Origin: Pelodera strongyloides
Lineage: Eukaryota > Nematoda > Chromadorea > Rhabditida > Rhabditidae
Length of the DNA: 64,000 nucleotides
Direction: 5' to 3'
Assembly: GCA_036852015.1 (NCBI GenBank)
Contig: JAANDG010000491.1
Coordinates: 1 to 64,000 of the forward strand
Shown here: one piece after another, positions 45,865 through 55,831 of the stretch
Layout: the number at the start of each line of letters is the position of its first letter
Numbering within the stretch: position 1 is the first letter of the stretch
The notes under the pieces: model-generated
The model's input: only the letters and a program-made list of their open reading frames with translations
Database searches by the model: none
What the model was told of the DNA's origin: nothing
Program-made: the position numbers and the translations under genes

Positions 45865-46442
45865 TCTCTCTCCTCTCTCTCTCTCTATCTCTCTCTCGAA
45901 GACTAGAATGATGAATCATATATATTTCTCAGGTGCAAATGTGCGTCACAAGGACTTCCCGCATCACATTCTGGACAACGTGATGGAGGAGGAAGAGGAG
46001 GACGTGAGTTAACATAAACAAATATTTAAGAAAAAGTTCTTTATCGAATATTGACTCCCCAAAGATAGAGCTCGTTGGTACCCCAGGGAGTAATGGTGGA
46101 AAGCCGTAAGAGGCGAAGTACAAAGTCTCTATCCTCTACAGGCTAGAGTCCTCTAGAGACTACCTTCTAGAGACTAGGCTATAGCCTTCTTGACCATGGG
46201 TGCACAAAACTAACTTAGCATAATTTTAGGCTGTTCGCCGCAAGAATTCCTACCTCCCATCTGGGCCTCTGAGTCCTCTTCAGCCAGGAAAGATAGTCGA
46301 GCCATTAGAAGGCCTCATGGAGAGTGATCAGACAGAAAAAGACGGCGAGAGAGTAGAAGAACCAAAGATGGAAGAAGAGTTCCCAGAGAAGCAGAGGGAA
46401 AAGAGCGACTTTTTCATCGGACACAAAGACGATGAGGCATAG
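39388..46442 (+). CDS. best: Bestrophin-type chloride channel
   Basis: Sixteen exons give about 580 residues: 39388-39566, 39927-40061, 40707-40800, 40884-40956, 41141-41295, 42199-42366, 42796-42858, 42944-43024, 43239-43387, 43781-43823, 44391-44465, 44723-44733 (inferred), 45030-45202, 45592-45651, 45933-46003, 46230-46442. The N-terminus ([19 protein letters not shown]) is typical of nematode bestrophins, calcium-gated pentameric anion channels. Neck residues I76, F80 and F84 and the Ca-binding clasp [11 protein letters not shown] (E300, D301-D304) fall at the same numbers as in human BEST1. The C-terminal third is acidic and variable. The 11-nt exon is required because exons 11 and 13 do not join in frame. 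An AG directly precedes the ATG. Introns hold a tRNA, three family C MITEs, one family B foldback and long GA/CT tracts. Confidence 0.93.
40178..40325. repeat. Foldback family M
   Basis: ATGGGGTTTCCAAGTAT at the left and ATACTTGGAAACCCCAT at the right are inverted complements, in bestrophin intron 2. Fragments with the same end occur near 9908 and 14025. Confidence 0.7.
40541..40674. repeat. MITE family C, copy in bestrophin intron 2
   Basis: GCCATTTTCACCACTCCGAT at the left and GAGTGGTGAGTATGGCCTC at the right enclose the family interior. Confidence 0.8.
41684..41856. repeat. Foldback family B, copy 3
   Basis: TTAAAGCGAAATGCTAACAC to GCTAGCATTTCGCTTTAAA, with long paired arms, in bestrophin intron 5. 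One arm has a few substitutions (ATTAGTATATGATAC). Confidence 0.88.
42051..42178. repeat. MITE family C, copy in bestrophin intron 5
   Basis: GAGGCCATATTCACCACTCC to GAGTGGTGAATATGACCTC. It lacks the segment between the two GGGG blocks seen in other copies. Its right end lies about 20 bp before exon 6. Confidence 0.82.
42413..42484 (+). tRNA. tRNA-Ala (anticodon TGC)
   Basis: The 72-nt cloverleaf is complete: acceptor GGGGGTT/AACCTCC with one G-T pair, D stem GCTC/GAGC, anticodon stem CTCGC/GCGAG with loop TTTGCAT, T arm AGGGG-TTCGATT-CCCCT and discriminator A. Internal A and B box sequences are intact and a run of T follows at 42488. It lies on the sense strand inside bestrophin intron 6. 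Confidence 0.95.
43401..43518. repeat. MITE family C, copy in bestrophin intron 9
   Basis: CCATATTCACCACTCCGATT to GAGTGGTGAATATGGCCTC, beginning 14 bp after the exon 9 donor. Confidence 0.82.
44276..44372 (+). repeat. GA-rich simple repeat
   Basis: An interrupted (GA)n tract ends close to the acceptor of bestrophin exon 11. Confidence 0.85.
45237..45401 (+). repeat. Tandem repeat of about 58-62 bp, three copies
   Basis: Three units share AAG(A/G)ATGCGCGGCGAA and GGCACACTTTTGGCAGAAAT. They lie in the bestrophin intron after exon 13 and are open on the plus strand, but splice phase does not support inclusion. Confidence 0.7.
45668..45899 (+). repeat. CT-rich simple repeat
   Basis: About 230 bp of (CT)n with CCTCTC interruptions fill the bestrophin intron before exon 15. 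It forms a long polypyrimidine tract about 35 bp upstream of the acceptor. Confidence 0.92.
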
Positions 46443-46603
46443 ATTACAGGAACATTTGTAGTTTGATCTTTGTAGTTTAGTTCACTAACCTTTGACCCTT
46501 TGAAGCTGTGACGCGGAACAATGTGCAAAACTCACAGTAGTTACGGCGAATGAATTTCTCGTCCATCAATGGGTAACAGTTGGGTGACACAATAAGCACA
46601 CCC

Positions 46604-46731
46604 AGAGGCCATATTCACCACTATGATTCTCTCGGGGAAATATTCCCTGGGGACAGAAAATAGCATTCTGAGACACGCAGAGAAAAAGACGGGGAATTCC
46701 CCATGGGGAATTGAGTGGTGAATATGCCTCT
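46604..46731. repeat. MITE family C, copy downstream of bestrophin
   Basis: GAGGCCATATTCACCACTAT to GAGTGGTGAATATGCCTC, 160 bp after the bestrophin stop. Confidence 0.82.
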
Positions 46732-47246
46732 CCCTCGCAGGGTAGCTTTTGGTGTATGGAGTCTCCTCCCAAATAAATGTTATGCATCCCTAGCTAGGCC
46801 TAGGCCTACCAGGGAAGGCCTGATAGTTCACTGCGTTATCATGGTAATTACCCTCTTCTTATAATTTATGCAATATTCTTGATTCATACATAACACGTTT
46901 TATTTGTATTTTTATATTTTCATATTGCCAGCGCAATCTCTAAATGTGTACTTTGAATTATGGAATTGCCAAAATAATAGCTTCGAACAATGTTTAGCTC
47001 GCGAGCTTTAGTATCATTATCCATGAAACAAAGAACATTTGTTAGTACGCTTTTATTTATACCATACTTAATTTTCGACCAAAACAATATTTCCTACCGT
47101 AGTTTTTAGTATACCGATGATGAGCGTTTGCATCAGGCTACAGCGCTTTCGTATAATTATTACAAAAACATAACCAGTATATAATTGCTCATGCTCTGGC
47201 AGCTAACAAATTCAATTATACGATACTTACAATTTTTTCATGTCAG

Positions 47247-47377
47247 TGCAGATACCGCTGCGCTCGTCTCGCGGAAATTCCGCGCTCGATGTTGACGCGG
47301 CGCCCCAAGATTTAGCGTGCAGTTCGCTTACTACACGTTCCATCGAGCTAGAAGATATAATACAAACCGCATATTAA
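47247..47377 (+). other. Orphan terminal-exon-like segment
   Basis: A TGTCAG acceptor-like site is followed by two bases and 42 sense codons to a TAA. The encoded tail (PLRSSRGNSALDVDAAPQDL, SIELEDIIQTAY) is protein-like. Its incoming phase fits a donor leaving one base, as bestrophin exons 45030-45202 and 45592-45651 do, so it could be an alternative bestrophin C-terminus. No direct evidence links them. Confidence 0.3.
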
Positions 47378-48037
47378 AATGCATAATGCAAATAGGTTGA
47401 TACTTATTTGTGTTTTATTATTCGTTTTGCCATTGTCACTTACTCTAGAGAGAGGAATCTAGAACCTACGATACACACTTTTTTATATATAATTATATAT
47501 TACGAGTTTCATTTTGTTGTATATTTATGATGTCAATGTGGGCAATGAGCAGAAATAAAATGTTTGTTTCCGATTTTTCCAGTTAATTTTTCCATATAAA
47601 GTGTTTAGCTGAAAGATACGTGCGAGGTAACGTTGGAGTGCGAGAGGCGAAGGTGTGGCACGCATTTTTGTTCGCCGCATACGCGCCAGCTGTCATTAGT
47701 ATTGGGGGTCCAAAAATGTTCATAAAAACATACTTAAAAAAACGTCGCAAGAAGAAAGCATGTAAGTCAATAAGTGAGCGGCAGTATTTTTGTATGCTAA
47801 TTGTGTGTGCGAATGGTAGGAACAAGTAGCTCGTAGGTTTCTTATGGGTTATAGTACATGTGACCCAAGGTCACTTAATTAGCATATCATACCTTGTTTG
47901 GCACAGACATATTCGGACCGCGAACCATCAGGGGCGGAGTCTACCGGGTTCGAACCCATCCAGTCTTGCAAGCCGGCAGCCACACAATGCCTATAAAAGG
48001 GAAAGAAATGAAATAAAAGATAGTCCTCCAAATAATC

Positions 48038-51000
48038 ATGGACAAGCTCTGCCTAACCACTCTGTTCCTAGTCATTGCTCTTGTGGCAGCGAGAAATAGT
48101 AAGTTTTTATACTTTTACTTTTTTAAGTAAACTTCTTCTTTAGCTACAAACTTAAACAATACAATTGTGGTAATTAGTGAATCATTGCTCGTGATATCTG
48201 ATGTATTAGTTAATTAGTTGTGAAAGTATACGCTCATTTGCATATAATACATGGTAGTGTAGTTATTTGACAAACGATTCAAGAGCCAGCGCCAGCCGTT
48301 ATTTCGCAAGTAACAAGAAATAAGCAAGTTAACTTTTTCAATATGGTTCAAACAAGCAGTATAACGAGCCAGTTAATAGAACAATTTACACTTTACAGAC
48401 TAGCACAACGTGAGTGTCCCTTTTCGCACTTATTCTAAAGAACATGCTTAACCGTGTTTCCTCCTAAAAATTGTTCACTTGAAAATTGTTTAAAGCGATA
48501 TTGTACCTACGTTGGGAAATGTGCATATGATACGCATTTCCTACATATCCTATGAAAATGTGGTGCCGGAAGCTTCGGACGGGCAACAATTTTTTTTGCA
48601 TATGATACATAGGAGAAGACTATCATATGCAAATTTCCCACGTAGATCAACAGGGGGTCTATAGCATCTTTTTATTGTTATTTTTATCTTTATCATTAGC
48701 ACAACAATCATCTTATGACGTTCTTGAATTGACTAATACAATATGAGTATACTGTATCAGCCGAAGCTTGGAAAACACGAGATTCTTATAGAACCTTTTA
48801 TTGATATAAACGGAGGTAGTCTGTCTTGGTCTTGGCTTATAAAGTCCGAAGAGTAGGGGGGCCTCCAGGCCACTTCCGTACTGCAGGCGGCGGGGATTTC
48901 TTCCACTACGGCGCTGGTCACTTCTCACCACAGAGCTATCCACACTACGGTTTGGAGACGGTACCGTTCACCGTGAGCAGTATTAAGGAACTGTCAGACC
49001 TTTGGCAGTTTTAAGGAACTCTGCCAACTTGTGCGGTTTTTCATAGAGGACGCCCGCCTCTTTGTAGATCAGGATGCTGTCGTAAGGCTTACTCTGTCAG
49101 CCTTTGATGAAGATCAGAAACTGATACAGAGGTTTCTATTTACCGTGCATGCATGCAAATAGGTACTGTAATTATTGACAAATCTATTTCTAGACTCTAG
49201 TATTATTGATTGTTTCTGAATACGTTTCGAGTTGTGACAATAGTCACAACAGTTCTGTAGGTAATATGTGCAGTAATAGGCTTTATATTTCTCGACCCGT
49301 TTTGAAGGGAAATATGTGCGTGATGGAAATATTCCTTAAAATAACCGAATAACAAATCATAAGCCAAATTCCGAGATTTTCCCACTAGAAAAAGGAAAGT
49401 GTTCTCAATCGTCAAAAGCTTTCCTAATCAATCACTTTCTCCCAATTTTCTGCTAAAGGTGTTTTCTTGACCTAATTCTTTGTTCGCCGTTCATTTGCTA
49501 GAAATATGCTCAACCCAAACAGAGCCATCCAGTTAATTTCGAATTATAAGCGGCGTCAAACAGCCACAAAGAATGTCGGTGGGCCGTTAGTGCGCCAGGA
49601 GCGCGCCATCAACTCGTCACGAGTGCTATATATAGGACTCCCTTGTGCCAATGCAGAACGTGCTGCTTGCGCATTAGCACGATCCCAAAATCTTGCCGGA
49701 AAAATATAGGAAAATATGTCTTTCCCTATGCTAACGGGCTAACCGGCTTTCACGGATAGCCGGCTTATTGAGATATGCAAATTACGGAATTGCATAGTCA
49801 AAACCGGAGATGACGCGTGCAGGTCGTAGGACAGGCGAAAAGATATGGCGATAAACGGGTTGCGGCATAATATAATTATGCTAATATCCGGGATGATTGA
49901 AGAAAGCTCTCCGGTATGATAATGTGACACAATGAAAGGGATAATGACCTTGATGTATCACAAGCATAAGGGGGGAATTAAATTGAGAAAGAACGATACG
50001 CTTCTAAGCCGCCCTCTAACTAAGGCTTATTCATCTAGATAAATAGTCTTATTAAAATATATTAAAAAAGATACTCGAGCATAGTGTAATTCCTAAAACT
50101 CGCCTAAAAGAGCTGATGAGTTTCTATATCGATATTTTCCAGCATGCCACACATGTATTAACATTCATTCCAAGATTTTGGCTTGTAATTAGCAACTCGC
50201 GCACGCACAGCTCAAACATTGCGCGCAACCTTTGCGAGCGAGTGCACCGCGGCTCGCCCCGAATTTCTCTATGGATTGCAATCCCCGCATTTCCAGCTCA
50301 CTTCGGTAGTCCTTGCATGTTATGCAAATGTTTCGTCGAGTACACGGATCGAGATATGCGACTACCAATGAAACCCTATGCTATGGCGGCTGATGGATAT
50401 AACAGTACAGAGGACAGATGCCTGGCAACATGTCTAATTGATAAGGTACGCAAATATCAGCTTATCAGCCCAGATTTTTTGTGAGCCTACTAAAGGTTTA
50501 TTTCTTCACAGGAACGACTAATATAAGTGTTAATATACAAGTTAACCTAATTACTCAGTAGAGCTATAAGTCTCTATAATAATAATAATTTATTACATCA
50601 CAAAGGTGCGCACAAACATACATAAGACAATAAATACAGTTAAGACAGAAAAACGGTGATAAGGGACATAAGGTACATGTGTAAAGGTAAGCGGAAATGC
50701 TGGGGCATCGAACAAAGGTAATTAGCCGAGCACTGTAAACCCGGCAGCTGGACACTATCGTCACTCTACATAAAAACATAACCAAAACATTTCAGAGATG
50801 CAAGGCAGTCGTATACGGAATGAGCGGAGGACGAAGTGTATTCACCTGCGAGATGTACGAAGAAGTAAGATATTTTTTTTTACATTTTTTAATTTGTCGT
50901 ATTAGCATTATCACTTGTTGTATGCATAACCGCAACGTCTTTGTTCCAATGAAAAAGCACGTAGCAAAAAGGTACATTAAAAAATAGTTTGTCGGAAATG

Positions 51001-51683
51001 GGCCAACCCATTGGGTGACGGTTCACTGGTTTTTTCGTGGACCAGCCCTTTGGTGACCACTTCGTGACCATGTGGTGACCAAGTTTAGTCGAAGGCCGCC
51101 ACCATCTGGTCACCAAATGGCCACGTACCAGTCACGAACCAGTTAGGAAAATTAGTTTCTAATAATATTTTAAAACTAATTACATATCAATTCTCAGGTG
51201 GATACCCGATCCAACCCAATCTACTCGCCTTACATCAATATCTACATTCCAAAGGGAGCAAACTGCACAATTGGTCAGTTTTAATGCGTTAAATATAATT
51301 TGTTTTGATGCGATTCATTATACTTACGCATACGGTAGCACAGATCGGTATCAATACCAAGGCACTTATCTCAGTATCCATATGTATAACCGTATAATAA
51401 GCATTAGTCCTTGATTGGCGTGTATTTCGCACTGTATACACTGCCTGTATATTACAGGTGCCTAATAAATAGTTTTTTTTTATAGAAAACCAAGAGTTCG
51501 ATTAACAAGTACCCGAATTCATATAATAATTCGATTAATTGCCAAGCTAATTACCTGAATCCACCGTGCATTTCAGAGACTGCGGTTCAATCACTTCAAA
51601 TGATCTCCGCCGATGATACTTCACTAAAAAGACGCGTGAAAATAGAGAAGAGAGCCCACATGAAGAACCCCTTCATGGGATAA
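48038..51683 (+). CDS. Secreted PAN/apple-like domain protein
   Basis: Five exons (48038-48098, 50297-50445, 50796-50864, 51198-51273, 51577-51683) join in phase to 153 residues. The first exon is a clear signal peptide (MDKLCLTTLFLVIALVAARN). Mature cysteines at 27, 30, 32, 62, 66, 72, 88 and 116 and the pattern DRCLATCLIDKRCKAVVYG followed by FTCEMYE resemble PAN/apple domains, which are disulfide-bonded ligand-binding modules common in nematode secreted proteins. The C-terminus is basic (KRRVKIEKR). One sequon (NST) at 56-58 and another (NCT) at 115-117 could be glycosylated. Intron 1 is 2.2 kb and contains a foldback and a gene-like fragment. The domain call rests on cysteine spacing only; function and partners are unknown. 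Confidence 0.75.
48492..48650. repeat. Foldback family B2, copy 2
   Basis: TTAAAGCGATATTGTACCTA at the left with the interior GTGCCGGAAGCTTCGGACGG, then ATCATATGCAAATTTCCCACG. The right terminal TTTAA is lost. It lies in intron 1 of the PAN gene. Confidence 0.75.
48840..49170 (+). pseudogene. Gene-like fragment in intron of PAN gene, frame broken
   Basis: An open segment rich in His, Tyr and Gly (HYGAGHFSPQSYPHYG) runs to a stop at 49012-49014. Immediately after, another frame encodes a regular helix-like stretch (IEDARLFVDQDAVVRLTL, AFDEDQKLIQ). The join contains a 28-bp imperfect tandem duplication (AGCAGTATTAAGGAACTG and GGCAGTTTTAAGGAACTC) whose length shifts the frame. This suggests an exon or retrocopy broken by a small duplication. 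The family is not recognised. Confidence 0.35.
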
Positions 51684-52248
51684 TAATAATAATAATATTA
51701 ATAAAATTGAAAGCTAATAATAATAATATCTAATTTGGTTTTTGTTCTATGAATATCACCCAGTACATTACACATACATATTACATATCTACGGCAAGAC
51801 CATAAATACACGCCATTAAAATTATAAACAAAAGAACAAAAAAAACTTTATTACAAAAACTAAAACTACAAATTTTCAAAGAACACACAAGGATTATTAC
51901 AGAGATTGGGCACATTGTTTCTCACAGGAAAAAAAATTAATAAAATAAAAGTGAATGCCATTTGCACACTGGGTACTATAGATTGGTCATACTGTATTAC
52001 GAATATCATTTGAAACAGCTTAGAATAATGCAAATTTGCATACCAATCTACAGAACCCTTACAACTCCATAAAATGTACAAGACTACATTGCATTGCAAT
52101 TAAATCAGTCCCACTGATAGTAAAAAACAAAGGATAGGAAATTTAAAGGGGTTGGAAAGGTGGTTGGTGGAAGGTGGTTTCCTTGTTTTCCATTATATCG
52201 CTATACCATGCACTTTGTACTTTCACACTAGATATACGTCACCTATAT
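51684..52248. other. 3' region of PAN gene, AT-rich
   Basis: A short (AAT)n lies just after the stop (51681-51730). No further gene is seen. Confidence 0.4.
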
Positions 52249-52697
52249 TAAAGGGACGGGCCCATCAAAATAAACCCATATTTTGCATGTTTTTATAATT
52301 TGTATAAAGGGGGTTTATTATAATATATGTACACTAAATTTCGGCTAGAGTTTATCCCGCTGAAATTTTTCGGTGTCGATAAACTCAAAAGTATACAGTA
52401 GAAGACCAACAATTGCACCCTTATTTCCTTACCGCGTGTCCCGGGGGAATGTGGCTATATGGACAGATAGTCTCCCGGGTCCCAATCAGAGCGAGGTATC
52501 CTCGGGAGATGCGGTAAGGAAATAAGGGTGCAATTGTTGGTCTTCTACGGTATACTTTTGAGTTTATCGACACCAAAAAATTTCAGCGGGATAAAGTCTA
52601 GCCGTAACTTAGTGTACACATATTATAATAAACCCCCTTTATACAAATTATAAAAACATGCAAAATATAGGTTTATTTTGATGGGCCAGTCCCTTTA
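52249..52697. repeat. Foldback family F, copy 2
   Basis: TTAAAGGGACGGGCCCATCA to TGATGGGCCAGTCCCTTTAA with arms near 200 bp, for example GCACCCTTATTTCCTTACCG and its complement. It lies between the convergent PAN and kinase genes. Confidence 0.92.
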
Positions 52698-53477
52698 AGG
52701 AAAACCAAGCTTCAATAAGCCAATAATAGTAAAAGATTAATAGCCAGTACAGTAACCCGAAAGGAAGAAAAATCATCAGCATTATTATATATCAGAATTC
52801 ACACCTAAACTCTAATTCTAATAAAAGATCCAAACATTATAGCAATGTAAAACGATAGCGATATTAAACATTAAAAGAGTAAAAACATTAAAAGCGATGA
52901 ATTTTACAAAAAAGGAATTAAACAAGGATGTTCTATAAGTTACCACAAAACATTCATCCTAGAACCTAAAGGTACCCACGTCTACCAGACTACTAAAATC
53001 ACACACTAGATAGTTCTTACAGGCGTTTACAATGTTTTTAACTAAAATGGAAGGCTTTCAAAATAGCCAAAATTTATAACAAATACAAATAAAAAACTTA
53101 GCGAGACAAAAGTCTTCTATTTCCGATATTTTATACAGTATTTGATAAAGAACTATTGCTGAACAATGTGCAAATCTATGCTTTACGTATGAATAATGCT
53201 AATGATATTCGTAGTTCAAAACATAGACACAGACATACAGATAGAAAAAAACCACCGGAAAATATCATATGTAAAAATCAAAATAATATGCACATACAAA
53301 ATTCACCTTATTCTATTAGGAATAATAATAAATTAATAAAAAAAAAAGTAATACAAAAGGGACATTTGCGTAGATCACAGAACACACTGTCAAACACTCA
53401 AAATCAAACGAGACTACCGTATGCTTCACAACTAGGTATTCTCCAAGGAAATAAATATGCAAATATCGTTACAAACC

Positions 53478-53478
<1 letters not shown>
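52698..53478. other. AT-rich gene-free stretch
   Basis: A plus-strand open frame here is AT-driven (Asn/Lys rich) and runs into the poly(A) tract. It is not considered a gene. Confidence 0.45.
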
Positions 53479-53786
<308 letters not shown>

Positions 53787-53807
53787 TTATTTCCAGGTTG
53801 CATGATG
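53787..53807 (-). CDS. Possible terminal exon of the kinase gene
   Basis: After the 53910 donor (GTGAGC), a 102-nt T-rich intron would lead to an AAATGAAAG acceptor and six codons (HHATWK) plus TAA. The stop overlaps AATAAA and the AAT microsatellite begins at once. The acceptor has only a weak pyrimidine tract, so this is tentative. Confidence 0.25.
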   Translation of the reverse strand, partial: HHATWK

Positions 53808-53909
53808 CTTTCATTTGGTAAAAGGTGACAGTTACCGAATGTGGAAAATCAATAAAAAATAAAACATAAAAACAAACATACCGTATTCCAAGAAAACAAA
53901 ATAGCTCAC

Positions 53910-54404
53910 CTGAAAGCTACTATTCACAAAGCTTGCGTTCACGGTTCCGCTGCTACCACGCTTAGCAGCTGATGGAATCTTCTTGCCTAAAGGATATTAC
54001 AGTACACTAAAAAAAGTGTTGCAGTAAACTAACCTAACACCAAAGGAGCGGTGAACTAACAAACGACGAATTACGGTATATTGAAAAAAACGACTACGGT
54101 ATAAATAAACTAAGAAGTGAGAAGGACGAGTATTTGGTGATAAGTACCTTCCATTACTCTAACTCTAAAATGCATAATGATTATTTACATGACTACAAAC
54201 TACAATTCACTACTCCCAGACTACAAACTACAATTCACTAGTCCCACCTTTCACTGGGAGGGCTGGCCGTGGGGTGATCTCCAATGGGGCAACACTCGGA
54301 TGATTCTTATGACCACTCTTCGTCTTCTTCTTGCTCTTATGCTTTTCTGACTTTGACGACGAGCTAAACAAATTACGAGATTCAACAACTGCATGCTCAA
54401 TATT

Positions 54405-54438
<34 letters not shown>

Positions 54439-55762
54439 ACAAGCACATAGGTCAAACACAAACACTTTTCAAGAAAATAAATCATACGTGTAAAATATCT
54501 CCGTCCCACTGTCGTCCGTCTGCGGCGAATCGGTGGAAGTCGAAGAGTTCTCCCTGAAAATACAACAGAAATTGCAAAAACTTCACTGGGCATCAGTCAG
54601 AACTTTATAAAAACTACGCTGAGCATCAGTCAGAACTTTACAAAAACTACGCTGGGTATCAGTCAGAACATTACAAAAACTTCGCTGAGTATCAGCCAGA
54701 ACATTACAAAAACTTCACTGAGTATCAGTCAGAACTGGACCCCTCCCTAAGCCCTAACTTATCTCTTGCACCATGGCGGTGCAAGTTTTCAAGACATAGC
54801 CCAGTATCAGGGTGAAGCCAAATTACAGGTTATAAAATACAAACCTCTTGAGAACCTCCTTCGCTTTCTTCTTATTCTTCATCAATGGACTATTGAACCC
54901 AAAGGATTTTGCTGATGACGTCACCGCGGACGATGACGCAATTGCGTGCACGGCCGAATAGCACGGTGCGGTCAGAGTCGGTGAGGGCCCGGAACCGCGT
55001 CTCAGCGTATCCGACTCCTTCTGAGGAGCATCCGCATGTATCTAGAACGTGAAACGTCAAAACAAAAAAACCGGCAACGTTCCACAATATCAGAACGTTT
55101 GCCCCACCTGTGGCTTACACATATCCAGACACGTCAGAACAGAAACCACAGTAAAAACCAGACACACAGAGGCCACCAACATGCAGGCAGCACTCCATGG
55201 CCTCCCCGGGGAGCTAAAGAGTGCGCTGAGAGCGCGAAGCAAAAGAGATTCAGAGCACTCGTGAGCATAGGGAGGGCTCCCTGTGTATTGGTGAATACGG
55301 CCTCACATCTATTAATTTCCTACCTCGGGCACAACCTCCCTGCGCAATACTCGAGGTGAAGCTACCGGCAATGTTTCCCTCCTTGCCGGCGGAATAGGAG
55401 GCACCGGGAACGGATCAATGGCCGCTGCCTCACGCCAATGACTCTGCATACACAAATAATCAACATGTATACGATTAAAGCGAAATACCGACCGGTTTTT
55501 GAAACGCATCGATACATCAGCATTCTTAAGTAGCATATGTAAATGAACATAAATTAGAATAAAAAAATCTAGCTAAATTCGAGCAAATTAGCATAAATAC
55601 GTAAGAGTTCAGTTGTCCGCGATGCGTTTCAAAAACCGCTCGGTATTTCGCTTTAAGGATTCGGAAGGGTTGCATTATTCACATTTTAGACGAGGAGACT
55701 ATAGAACGCTCCAGAATAACGTAACATATCTCTTTCACGCAAACGCATACCACACATATGTA

Positions 55763-55831
<69 letters not shown>

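Noticed and set aside
45540..45911. Plus-strand Ser/Leu-rich open frames
   Set aside because: They are generated by the CT repeat; only the exon 45592-45651 inside them fits splice phase.
47620..47829. Plus-strand 69-codon frame near a GTAAGT site
   Set aside because: It lacks an ATG and has no matching upstream exon; a competing frame in the same stretch is equally open, so neither is supported.
47940..47962. T-arm-like CCGGGTTCGAACCC
   Set aside because: No D arm, anticodon arm or acceptor stem could be placed around it.
48399..48409. 11-nt exon-like segment (ACTAGCACAAC) with TTTACAG and GTGAGT in the PAN gene intron 1
   Set aside because: Including it after exon 1 creates an immediate TAG, and exon 1 joins perfectly to 50297 without it.
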